A DNA stretch of 64,000 nucleotides from an uncultured Sphingomonas sp. (GTDB taxonomy: Bacteria; Pseudomonadota; Alphaproteobacteria; Sphingomonadales; Sphingomonadaceae): contig CAKTFL010000002.1 of NCBI GenBank assembly GCA_934555855.1, positions 8,847 to 72,846 on the forward strand, written 5' to 3'. The first letter of the stretch is position 1; each line of letters begins with the position of its first letter. Position numbers and translations under genes: made by a program. Positions 37,867-46,306 of the stretch are shown one piece after another. Under the pieces are notes generated by a model that did no database searches, was not told the DNA's origin, and saw only the letters and a list, made by a program, of their open reading frames with translations.

Positions 37867-38694
37867 ATGCGTGATTTCGCGAATAGCCAAGTGAGAACCT
37901 GGGCGCTCGGCCTCACGGGTCGGGTGGGAATCGCCATGCTGTTCGCGGCGCTCCTGACGTTTCTCGGCCCGTTCAACACCTACCGCTTCGATTTCATCCA
38001 GCGGATCGGCTACTGGACCATGCTGATGACGGCATGGCTGATGCTGTGGCTTGTCGCCTCCGGGTTGCTGTCGAAGTTCAGCGTCTTGCGGAAGCACAAT
38101 GACATGTGGCGGCGGGTAGGCGCCATTGTCCTCACCTCGCTGCCGATGGTGGTGGTGGTCGGCGTTGCAACGAACATGATGGCGGGCTGGGAACCCACCC
38201 CCGCGAATGTCGCGGTGCTCTATGTGCAGGTCCTGCTCATCGGAGCCGCGCTGACCTACGTCTCGGACATGTTCGCCGCCAGCCTGATGGCTCCAGTCCA
38301 GAGCCTGGGAGCGCCGCCTGACCCCGCGGTCACGACGCCTGCCGACGAGCCGCTCCCGGACGAGGCGCCCGGTGATACGTCCTTCGTTGACCGACTTCCG
38401 CCGCACATCCGGAACGACATCCTCTGCCTGCAGGTTGAGGACCATTATGTCCGAGTCCACTCACGACAGAGCAGCGTGATGGTGCTCATCCGCTTCTCGG
38501 ACGCGCTGCGCGGGATCGAACATATCCCCGGGTCTCAGGTTCATCGTTCGTGGTGGGTGGCGGACGGGGCGGTCGAGTCCCTTCGCCGGACGGGGCGCAC
38601 CGCGCAGCTGACCCTTTGCAACGGGACCTCTGTGCCGGTCTCTCAGCCCTATGTGTCTCACGCCATCAACACCTGGAGCGCCGTACTGGTGTGA
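37867..38694 (+). CDS. Membrane-bound LytTR-domain transcriptional regulator
   Basis: The 275-residue protein has about four membrane segments in its first 140 residues (near 20-38, 48-68, 84-104 and 117-136), a Pro/Asp-rich linker, and a C-terminal LytTR DNA-binding domain from about residue 170: RNDILCLQVEDHYVRVHS, then FSDALRGIEHIPGSQVHRSWWV. There is no receiver domain, so it would sense a membrane or periplasmic signal directly. It is divergent from the mipA operon and its stop overlaps the TetR start (GTGA), so both regulators are made together. The mipA operon is the likely target. Confidence 0.9.
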   Translation: MRDFANSQVRTWALGLTGRVGIAMLFAALLTFLGPFNTYRFDFIQRIGYWTMLMTAWLMLWLVASGLLSKFSVLRKHNDMWRRVGAIVLTSLPMVVVVGVATNMMAGWEPTPANVAVLYVQVLLIGAALTYVSDMFAASLMAPVQSLGAPPDPAVTTPADEPLPDEAPGDTSFVDRLPPHIRNDILCLQVEDHYVRVHSRQSSVMVLIRFSDALRGIEHIPGSQVHRSWWVADGAVESLRRTGRTAQLTLCNGTSVPVSQPYVSHAINTWSAVLV

Positions 38695-39305
38695 CCGAGG
38701 ACGCGGACTTCGCGAAGCGATGGCGCGACGTTCAGGGTAGCGCCGCTGGCCGCGAGGTGCTGCGCGATGCCGCGCACGACATGATCCGGGCGGGAGGGCT
38801 CGAGAAGCTCAACATGCGCGCGCTCGCCGCACGGGTGGGTCTCAGTGCGATGGCCGCTTATCGCTATTACCGTAGCAAGACGGCGTTGATCGACGATCTT
38901 CGGGGGCAGATCCGTCTTGACTTCGGCGCGCATCTGGAAGGCGCAGCCGCCACCTCGACCGATCCCCTGACGCAGTTCCGCGCGATGTGCGGCGCCTACG
39001 TCGACTATGGGCTGGCGAACGAGCAGGATTATCGGCTAATGTTCGGCGCCGATACGCCGCTGACGGCGACGGGCAGCGCAGGAGCGAAAGCGGCTCCCGG
39101 CTGGCTGGTCCTGGTTCGCGTCCTTCGGCGCCTGCGCGACGGGGCCGACGAGAATGATCTGATCGACCAGGCCCATCTGGTGTGGTCGACGTTGCACGGC
39201 CTGACGATGCTGCACCTCGGTGGCCGGCTCAACCTCGATCGGACCGCGTCGCGGCTCAAGCCCCCGATGATCGACTTCCTCGTCCGTGCGCTTCAACCGG
39301 CATGA
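38691..39305 (+). CDS. TetR-family transcriptional regulator
   Basis: The 204-residue protein starts at a GTG that overlaps the LytTR stop. The HTH lies at about residues 34-53 (MRALAARVGLSAMAAYRYYRSKTALIDD split over helix 2 and 3), which is typical, and a TetR C-terminal domain with STLHGLTMLHLGGRL follows. About 27 residues precede the first HTH helix. Co-expression with a membrane LytTR regulator is unusual. The 268 bp that follow (39306-39573) hold no gene but contain an inverted repeat, AACCGC/GCGGTT, near 39420-39442. Confidence 0.88.
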   Translation: MTEDADFAKRWRDVQGSAAGREVLRDAAHDMIRAGGLEKLNMRALAARVGLSAMAAYRYYRSKTALIDDLRGQIRLDFGAHLEGAAATSTDPLTQFRAMCGAYVDYGLANEQDYRLMFGADTPLTATGSAGAKAAPGWLVLVRVLRRLRDGADENDLIDQAHLVWSTLHGLTMLHLGGRLNLDRTASRLKPPMIDFLVRALQPA

Positions 39306-39573
39306 ACCTGACGCTTGAGTGAGCCCTACGGACCGCAGCGCCGGGGCGAACGCGACCGCGTGAGTCGCCGGACCGACTCCATCACGTCAGGGCGATTCTA
39401 AGGGGGCACTTTCACGAAACCGCGCATCGAACGTGCGGTTCTACGGCGAAATTGACCTGTTTACGCAGTAAGCGAGGGAGCCACGTATCGCTTCGGACGG
39501 CCGCGAATCGATGCGCCACACCGATCCTCAGCAGCCTCACCCTACCGTGACGCAACGCTTGAGGAGACCGCCC

Positions 39574-40281
39574 ATGTCAGCACCGACCCCCAACGTCCGC
39601 CGCCGCTTCACCGTCGCACTCGCGATCGCCCCGATCATCGCGCTCGGCGCCTGTTCGACTGGCGGCCAGCGTCTGACCCGATCCGGGTTCATCTCCGACT
39701 ATTCGCAGATGAAGCCGACCAAGGCGCACAAGAAGGACGCCATCTATGTCGCGGCGGACTATGCCGCTCCGGCCTACACCAAGGTCATCGTCGAGCCGGT
39801 CGAGTGGTACGCGCCCGATCGGCCGCAGAAGACGCGCGAGCGGCTGCAGGCCGACTTCCACGACCGCCTCGTCCGCCACATGGGCACCAAGTACCAGGTG
39901 ATCGACGCCGACCAGGCAGGGCCGGGTGTCCTGCGCGTTCGCAGCGCGATCACCGGAACCCGGCCCGCCCGTTGGTATCTCAACGTGCCGGCGCAGGCTG
40001 CGCAGCTCGCGCTCGGTGGCTTTGGCCTGATCCGCCCCTCGTCTGGTGGCGCCAGCGAGGAGATGCAGGTCCAGGACGCGGTGACGGGCCAGCCTCTGGT
40101 TCAAGTCGCTACGTTCCGGAACGGGGAGCCGTGGCATGTGTCGGGATCCTACGTCCCCTACGACCATGCGCGCGGTGCTTTCACCGACGCCTCGCAGCTC
40201 CTCGCCGAGGTGGTCGCCAACCCCGATCCGAGCCGTCTGCCCGGCAAGACCAGCACCGAGGTCGCAGCCGCGTCCCGCTGA
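39574..40281 (+). CDS. DUF3313-like outer-membrane lipoprotein
   Basis: The 235-residue protein has a lipoprotein signal with lipobox LGAC (Cys about residue 27). The mature part starts STGGQRLTRSGFISDYSQMK, a pattern seen in DUF3313 proteins (GFLSDYS motif), followed by IVEPVEWYAP and a C-terminal segment ending in a Ser-rich tail. Its function is not known; related lipoproteins are found near efflux or stress genes. A ribosome site (GAGGAG) precedes the ATG. It lies 38 bp before the next small gene, and together they lead into the RND efflux genes. Confidence 0.75.
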   Translation: MSAPTPNVRRRFTVALAIAPIIALGACSTGGQRLTRSGFISDYSQMKPTKAHKKDAIYVAADYAAPAYTKVIVEPVEWYAPDRPQKTRERLQADFHDRLVRHMGTKYQVIDADQAGPGVLRVRSAITGTRPARWYLNVPAQAAQLALGGFGLIRPSSGGASEEMQVQDAVTGQPLVQVATFRNGEPWHVSGSYVPYDHARGAFTDASQLLAEVVANPDPSRLPGKTSTEVAAASR

Positions 40282-40319
40282 CGTCCAGCCTTCGCCGACC
40301 GATCCCAAGGGAGCTTGTC

Positions 40320-40739
40320 ATGGCCTATCTTTTCGCATTCGAGACCCCGGCGATCCCGGCGGCTTCCTCGCCGGTGCCCGTCCGCAGCCAGCCGGCCGCC
40401 AGTGTCGAGCAGCCTCAGCCCCGACCCGAGCTCAGTGCGCTGGAATGGTCGGTCGTGGCGCTGGCGAGCACCGACCGGATGTCGTCGCTGCGCGCTCCAG
40501 GCCGCTTCGCTATCGCAATGGGCGGGCTGTTCGGAACGCGGCACAACCCCAATCTCGCCTGCCCGCGCCTGGAGGCGCTGCGCCGGGTTGCCGTTTATAT
40601 CTGGTGCGAGCGACCGCTACCGGATGACGAGGTGGCGAACTTCACGGCCATCGGCTTCTCGGTCGGTCACCTCGGCCTGATCCGTGCGAGCATCGCCCGT
40701 TACGAGCAATCGGCAACCCGCCAGAGGACGTCGCTGTGA
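40320..40739 (+). CDS. Hypothetical protein preceding the RND efflux genes
   Basis: I do not recognise this 139-residue protein. The first 45 residues are Pro/Ser/Ala-rich and look flexible. The rest is probably helical and soluble (ALEWSVVALASTDRMSSL, then PRLEALRRVAVYIWCERPLP and FTAIGFSVGHLGLIRASI). No signal peptide or membrane segment is evident. AAGGGAG precedes the ATG. Its stop codon overlaps the GTG start of the RND adaptor gene, so it is translated together with the pump and may be related to it. Confidence 0.7.
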   Translation: MAYLFAFETPAIPAASSPVPVRSQPAASVEQPQPRPELSALEWSVVALASTDRMSSLRAPGRFAIAMGGLFGTRHNPNLACPRLEALRRVAVYIWCERPLPDDEVANFTAIGFSVGHLGLIRASIARYEQSATRQRTSL

Positions 40740-41785
40740 GCCGCGGGATCGAGCTGCTGACCCTGCCTCTGGCGCCCTTGGTCCTCCTGGCCGGGTGCTC
40801 GGGATCATCCACGGATAAGGCCTCGCCGGCGGCAACCCCCGTCCGGGTGGCCGTGTCCACCTCCATCAACGGCTCCAGCTCGGTCACCGGCTCCGGTACG
40901 GCCGCTTATGAACGTGAAGCGACGCTTTCCTTCCGGGTCGGGGGCGTGTTGCGCAACCTGGCCGTCGACGTCGGCGACAGAATACGGGTCGGACAGCCGC
41001 TCGGCAGGTTGATCGGGGTCGACGTCACCGAGCAACTTGCCGGTCGGGTCGCCGAGCTGCAGCGTGCGGAGCGGACGCTGGCCAGGCTCGACACGCTCGC
41101 CACCAGCGGTGCGATCGCCGTCTCCGAGGCGCAGGACCAGCGCGACGTGGTTCGACAGGCGCGCGCCGCCGTCGGTGCCTCGCGCTATGACCAAAGCTCG
41201 ACCTCGCTGACATCGCCGTTCGCCGGCGTCGTTCTCGAGCGACTGTCCCAGACCGGCGAGACCGTGACGGCGGGGCAAGGCATTCTTCGGGTCGCCGACC
41301 TGCGCAGCGGCTTCATCGTCCGCGTTCCGCTGTCGCCCGCCGATGCCGACCGCGTCGCGCTCGGCGCGGCAGCCGAGGTCCAGTTCGGCGACACGCGCCC
41401 GATCGTCGGCCGTGTGTCGCGCATCCAGCCGCTGGCCAATGGGGCGACAGGCACCCGCTCGATCGAGGTGCGGCTCAGCGGTCCGGCAGCCGCGGAGAGC
41501 GGGTCGATCGCAACGGTGCGCATCGCCACGCTCGCGCAGGGCCGTGACGACAGCCTCGTCATCGTACCCGCCGAAGCCTTTGTCCCCCAGGCCGGGGGGC
41601 GCGCGGGCGTCTTCACCGTCAGCGACGGACGACGTGCCAGGTTCCGGCCGGTGCGGCTGGTGCGCTTCGAGGGCGACATGGCGGTGCTGAGCGGCCTGCC
41701 GGCGCAAACCCGCGTGATCACGGCTGGAGCTGGATACGTCAAGAATGGCGACGCCGTTGTCATCGGCGAAGGGAGCGGATCATGA
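40736..41785 (+). CDS. RND efflux system periplasmic adaptor (membrane fusion protein)
   Basis: The 349-residue precursor has a lipoprotein signal (PLVLLAGCSG, Cys about residue 21). The mature adaptor shows a beta-barrel/lipoyl part (GGVLRNLAVDVGDRIRVGQPLG), a short helical hairpin with ELQRAERTLARLDTLATSGAIA-like repeats, and a second lipoyl half, SPFAGVVLERLSQTGETV. It bridges the inner-membrane pump and the outer-membrane factor. Translation starts at a GTG overlapping the preceding stop, and the gene overlaps the pump gene by four bases. Confidence 0.92.
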   Translation: MSRGIELLTLPLAPLVLLAGCSGSSTDKASPAATPVRVAVSTSINGSSSVTGSGTAAYEREATLSFRVGGVLRNLAVDVGDRIRVGQPLGRLIGVDVTEQLAGRVAELQRAERTLARLDTLATSGAIAVSEAQDQRDVVRQARAAVGASRYDQSSTSLTSPFAGVVLERLSQTGETVTAGQGILRVADLRSGFIVRVPLSPADADRVALGAAAEVQFGDTRPIVGRVSRIQPLANGATGTRSIEVRLSGPAAAESGSIATVRIATLAQGRDDSLVIVPAEAFVPQAGGRAGVFTVSDGRRARFRPVRLVRFEGDMAVLSGLPAQTRVITAGAGYVKNGDAVVIGEGSGS

Positions 41786-44700
41786 CCTTCAATCCCGCAA
41801 CGATGCTCATCAACCGCAGCCGGCTGACCCTGGTCGTCATCGGGCTGATCCTCGCGATCGGCGTCGCCTCGCTGTTCACGATTCCGAGGTCCGAGGATCC
41901 GCAGTTTCCCGTCCCGGGCATGAGCATTCGCATAGCGATGCCAGGCGCCACGCCGGAGGATCTCGAGCAGCTCGTTGTGAAGCGTGTCGAAGACGCGCTC
42001 TACGGGATCGACGATCTCAAGGACGTCAAGGCAAGCGCGACCGACGGGGCCGCGACGATCCAGGCCGAGTTCGAGTGGTCGAGCGACGCCGACCGCAAAT
42101 ATGACGAGGTCGTCCGTGAGATGACCGCGCTCCGGCCGTCGCTGCCGGCCAGCATCACGCGGCTGGATGTCGTGCGCAACCGCACCAGCGAGACCTCGCT
42201 GTTTGAGGTCGCGCTCGTCAGCGACAGACTGCCGATGCGACGGCTCGAGAAGACCGCTGACGACCTGCGCGAGGAGATTGCCCGCATTCCGGGGATCAGG
42301 CGCGCCGAATATTGGGGTGTCCCGTCAGTCGAGGTCCGCGTCGCGCTCGATCTGGGTCGGCTCGCGCAGCTCCAGTTGCCGGCGACGGCGGTCACCGAGG
42401 CACTGGCGCGCGCCGGCGACGAAACCCCCATCGGGTCCGTCAACGCGGGCAATCGACGGTTGGTCGTGCGAACGGGCGGTGCGTTTCGGTCGCTGGACGA
42501 TGTTCGCGCCGTCACCGTGCTCTCCAAGAGTGGCTCGGTCATCCGGGTCGGCGATGTCGCCACCGTGGCTTGGGCCAGCGCGGAAGCCGAACACCTTGTC
42601 CGCTTCAAGGGCAAGCGGGCGCTGCTGCTCACCGCAACCGCGAAGGAAGGCACCGACGTCGGCGCGATGACCACGGCCGTGCGGGCCGAGCTCGCCAGCT
42701 TCGAGCAACGCCTCCCCGGGGACGTGCGGCTCGAGCGGGGCTTCTTCCAGGCCGACAATGTCGAGGTGCGTCTCGGCGGCCTGTACCGGGACTTCCTGCT
42801 CGCCCTCCTCATCGTCTCGATCACGCTCCTCCCGCTCGGCCTGCGCGCCGCCGGCGTGGTGATGTTCGCGATCCCGCTCTCGCTCCTGACCGGTCTGGCG
42901 ATCATCGAGGCGCTGGGCTTCGGCCTCAACCAGCTCTCGATCAGCGGCTTCGTCCTCGCGCTCGGCCTGCTCGTGGACGACAGCGTCGTGGTCGTCGAGA
43001 ACATCACCCGGCGACTTCGTGCCGGTGAAGACCGGGTGACGGCTGCGATCCAGGGCACCCAGCAGATCCTGCTCGCGGTTGCCGGCTGCACCGCATGCCT
43101 CCTTCTCGCCTTCATTCCGCTGCTCGCGCTGCCGGAGGGCTCCGGCGCATTCATCAAGTCGCTGCCGGTCAGCGTCATCGCCGCGGTCACGGCATCGTTC
43201 GTGATCGCGCTGACCATCATCCCGTTCGTCGCCAGCCGGTGGTTGCCGCTGCACGAGAAGGAGGAGGGCAATCGCGCGCTCCAGTTCGTCGACCGGGGCA
43301 TCCACAAGCTCTACACCCCGATCCTCCACCGCGCGCTCGACCGCCCGGGTACGAGCCTGGCCATCCTCGGCGCGCTCTGCCTCCTGATCGCGCCGCTGAT
43401 CGGGGCGATCGGCACGAGCCTGTTTCCGTCCGCGGACACGCCCGAGTTCCTGGTCCGGATCGAGCTTCCGCAGGGCGCGTCCCTGCCTTCGACCGACATG
43501 GCCTTGCGCCACGTCGAGCAGCGCCTGGCCAAGGTCAAGGAGGTGAAGTGGTTCGCCGCGAACCTCGGCCGCGGCAATCCTCAGATCTACTATAACATCC
43601 GCCAGCACGATCCCGACCCGGCCTTTGCCGAAGTTGCGGTGTCGCTTGACCGGTGGCATCCGGGCAAGTCTGACACGCTCCTCGCCGAACTCCGCCGCGA
43701 CTTCGCCTCCTACCCCGGCGCGCGGATCACCGTGCAGAACTTCGTGCAGGGCCCGGCGGTCGCCGCGCCGATCGAGATCAGGCTGGCGGGCGAGGACCTC
43801 ACGGTCCTCCAGCGGCTGGCGGCGCGCGCGGAGATCGCGATGCGAGGCACGAACGGGATCCGCGACGTCGACAATCCCGTACGCGTCGATCGGTCCGATC
43901 TCGCCCTGAATGTGGATGAGGGCAAGGCGGCGCTGCTCGGCGTGTCGGCCGGGGCCGCACGCAATGCCGTTCGGCTCGCCCTCAACGGCGACGTGTCAGG
44001 CCGCCTGCGAGACCCCGAGTCCGACGACTACCCGGTCAGGGTCAGGCTGCCGATGGGCGAACGCAACGTCGTTGAAGCCCTGACCCGGATCTACGTCCCC
44101 TCCGCGAACGGCGCAGCGGTTCCGCTGAGCGCGATCACGACGCCGAACCTCGAGACCGCACCGGCACGGGTCGACCGCTACAATCGTGAGCGCGTCGTGA
44201 CGCTCATCGCCTATGTGCAACCCGATCACCTGACATCGGCGGTCACCGAGGAGGCCCTCCAGCGCGTCCAAGACGCAGTCCCGATGCCGGCCGGCTTCAC
44301 GGTCAAGCTTGGCGGCGAAGCGGAGGAGCAGGTGAGCGGCAATTCGGGCGTGCTGTCGGCAGGCATCATCGCCGGCCTCGGCATCCTGGCCGTGCTGGTG
44401 ATGGAGTTCGGCCGCTTCCGCCTCGTCGCGGTGGTCGCCAGCATCGTTCCGCTGGGGCTGCTCGGAGCCGTGGTCTCGCTGTGGCTCGCGGGCTACTCGC
44501 TGAGCTTCACCGCCTCGATCGGCATGATCGCGCTCATCGGGATCGAGATCAAGAATTCGATCCTGCTGGTCGACTTCACCGAGCAGCTTCGCAGCGACGG
44601 CCATCCGATCCGCGAGGCTCTGGAGAAGGCCGGCGAGATGCGCTTCCTCCCCGTCCTGCTGACCTCGGTCACGGCGATCGGCGGCCTGCTGCCGCTCGCG

Positions 44701-44832
44701 ATCGAGGGCGGCGGACTCTACGCCCCCATGGCGATCGCCATCATCGGCGGCCTCGTCTCATCGACCATCCTGTCCCGCGTCGCGACGCCGGTGGTCTACC
44801 TCTTGGTTGCCCGCTCGGGAGAAAAGGCATGA
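41782..44832 (+). CDS. RND-family efflux pump, inner-membrane transporter
   Basis: The 1016-residue transporter has the normal RND layout: two sets of six membrane segments separated by large periplasmic loops. The proton-relay Asp pair is in LALGLLVDDSVVVVEN, in the fourth membrane segment. The end of the second half contains GLLGAVVSLWLAGYSLSFTA and GIEIKNSILLVDF. It lacks the heavy-metal signature residues I would look for in CusA, so a drug, solvent or metabolite exporter (HAE-like or a less studied branch) is more likely. Genes for the adaptor and outer-membrane factor overlap it on both sides. Confidence 0.94.
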   Translation: MTFNPATMLINRSRLTLVVIGLILAIGVASLFTIPRSEDPQFPVPGMSIRIAMPGATPEDLEQLVVKRVEDALYGIDDLKDVKASATDGAATIQAEFEWSSDADRKYDEVVREMTALRPSLPASITRLDVVRNRTSETSLFEVALVSDRLPMRRLEKTADDLREEIARIPGIRRAEYWGVPSVEVRVALDLGRLAQLQLPATAVTEALARAGDETPIGSVNAGNRRLVVRTGGAFRSLDDVRAVTVLSKSGSVIRVGDVATVAWASAEAEHLVRFKGKRALLLTATAKEGTDVGAMTTAVRAELASFEQRLPGDVRLERGFFQADNVEVRLGGLYRDFLLALLIVSITLLPLGLRAAGVVMFAIPLSLLTGLAIIEALGFGLNQLSISGFVLALGLLVDDSVVVVENITRRLRAGEDRVTAAIQGTQQILLAVAGCTACLLLAFIPLLALPEGSGAFIKSLPVSVIAAVTASFVIALTIIPFVASRWLPLHEKEEGNRALQFVDRGIHKLYTPILHRALDRPGTSLAILGALCLLIAPLIGAIGTSLFPSADTPEFLVRIELPQGASLPSTDMALRHVEQRLAKVKEVKWFAANLGRGNPQIYYNIRQHDPDPAFAEVAVSLDRWHPGKSDTLLAELRRDFASYPGARITVQNFVQGPAVAAPIEIRLAGEDLTVLQRLAARAEIAMRGTNGIRDVDNPVRVDRSDLALNVDEGKAALLGVSAGAARNAVRLALNGDVSGRLRDPESDDYPVRVRLPMGERNVVEALTRIYVPSANGAAVPLSAITTPNLETAPARVDRYNRERVVTLIAYVQPDHLTSAVTEEALQRVQDAVPMPAGFTVKLGGEAEEQVSGNSGVLSAGIIAGLGILAVLVMEFGRFRLVAVVASIVPLGLLGAVVSLWLAGYSLSFTASIGMIALIGIEIKNSILLVDFTEQLRSDGHPIREALEKAGEMRFLPVLLTSVTAIGGLLPLAIEGGGLYAPMAIAIIGGLVSSTILSRVATPVVYLLVARSGEKA

Positions 44833-46229
44833 CGCTCCGGACACTCTCGCCGCTGCTGCTGGTCGCGCTCGCTGGCGGATGCACCGCAGGGACTGAGTAC
44901 CATCGCCCGAACATGACGATGCCCGCAGCCTTCCGCGCTGCGCCAGCGGCACCCGGCGTGGCGACGGACGGGTCTTGGTGGACCCGTTTCAATGACCCCA
45001 TACTCAACGACCTGGTCGCTCGCGGTCTCGCCAACAATCTCGACATCGAAATTGTCCTTGCCCGCGTCGATCGCGCCCGTGCCGCGGCAGGCGCCGCCCG
45101 CGCCGCCCAACTGCCTTCGGGGACGATCGATGGCAGTGCGGTGCGAACGCAGCAGTCGACCGAGGCGGGGCTCGGCCAGCTCAGCAACTATGTGCCGGAT
45201 CTCGGGCGCGTCCAGAACTCGTTCTCCATCACCTCCGGCGCCAGCTGGGAGCTGGATCTCGCCGGCGGGCTGAAGCGCGGTCGCCAAAGCGCGGTGGCCG
45301 AGCTGGAGGCGACCGTCGCGGACAGCCAGGCCGCTCGCGTGACCGTCGCGGCCGAGATCGCGGACGCCTACCTCCTCCTCCGCACTCTGCAGGAACGTCG
45401 TACGCTCGCGGTCTCGCAGGCAGATGCGGCGGACAAGCTCACCTCGCTCGTGCAGAAGCGGTTCGACGCCACGATTGCGTCCAGGCGCGAACTCGAGCAG
45501 GCGAAGGCGTCCGCTATCGCTGTGCGAGCGGAGATCCCCGCGCTCGAGGCAGGGATCGAGGGCCAGCTCAACAGACTGGCGGTTCTCACGGGCGAGATGC
45601 CCGAGAGCGAACGCCGTGGGCTCGATCGTCCAGCACCGCTGCCGATCGCGGAGGTGGGACCGGTGGGATCTCCTACTGAGCTCCTGCGCCGTAGGCCGGA
45701 CCTGATCGCCGCCGAGCGACGTCTTGCAGCTAGCCACGCGCGGATCGGTGCGGCGCTCGCCGAATATTACCCCCGGTTCTCGTTGTCCGGCCTGTTCGGG
45801 TTCCAGAGCACATCGCTCGGCAGTCTCTTTACGGGACCGGCCAACGTCATCCAGGGCGGACTCGGCCTGCGGTGGCGGATCTTCGACTTCAAGCGGATCG
45901 ACGCCGAGGTGGTCTCCGCCAGGGGCGATGAACGCGAAGCGCTGGCGACCTTCCGCGCTGCCGTTCTGCGCGCTGCCGAGGACGTCGAACGCTCGATCGT
46001 CGATGGGCAAGCGGCGCAACGGCGCGCGACGCTCCATGCCGAGGAAGCGGTCGCGGCGAAGCGGGCGCGCGATCTTGCGGCGCAGGCCTATGGCGCCGGT
46101 CATGTCTCGCTGGTGGAGGTGGTCGACGCCGACCGCCGCTCCCTCCAGGCCGCGGACAGCCTTGCCCTGGCGCGCAGCGACGAAGTTCGAGCGGTCGTCG
46201 CCGCCTACCGCGCGATCGGAGGCGCCTGA
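44829..46229 (+). CDS. RND efflux outer-membrane factor (NodT/OprM family lipoprotein)
   Basis: The 466-residue TolC-like protein has a lipobox (ALAGGC, Cys about residue 18) and the two OEP repeats of the family. NodT/OprM signatures are WWTRFNDPILNDLVARGL near residue 50, DLAGGLKRGRQSA, LLRRRPDLIAAERRLAASHARIGAA near residue 285 and LRWRIFDFKRI. It provides the exit duct for the pump. The ATG overlaps the pump stop (ATGA). It ends cargo 2; 77 bp separate it from the convergent integrase gene. Confidence 0.92.
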   Translation: MTLRTLSPLLLVALAGGCTAGTEYHRPNMTMPAAFRAAPAAPGVATDGSWWTRFNDPILNDLVARGLANNLDIEIVLARVDRARAAAGAARAAQLPSGTIDGSAVRTQQSTEAGLGQLSNYVPDLGRVQNSFSITSGASWELDLAGGLKRGRQSAVAELEATVADSQAARVTVAAEIADAYLLLRTLQERRTLAVSQADAADKLTSLVQKRFDATIASRRELEQAKASAIAVRAEIPALEAGIEGQLNRLAVLTGEMPESERRGLDRPAPLPIAEVGPVGSPTELLRRRPDLIAAERRLAASHARIGAALAEYYPRFSLSGLFGFQSTSLGSLFTGPANVIQGGLGLRWRIFDFKRIDAEVVSARGDEREALATFRAAVLRAAEDVERSIVDGQAAQRRATLHAEEAVAAKRARDLAAQAYGAGHVSLVEVVDADRRSLQAADSLALARSDEVRAVVAAYRAIGGA

Positions 46230-46306
46230 GAACAGCTCCGCAATTTGAACCTGAAGTCCACCTTCCACCAATGAACTCGAAAGGACCTGCCTTCGGAGGG
46301 CAGCGA

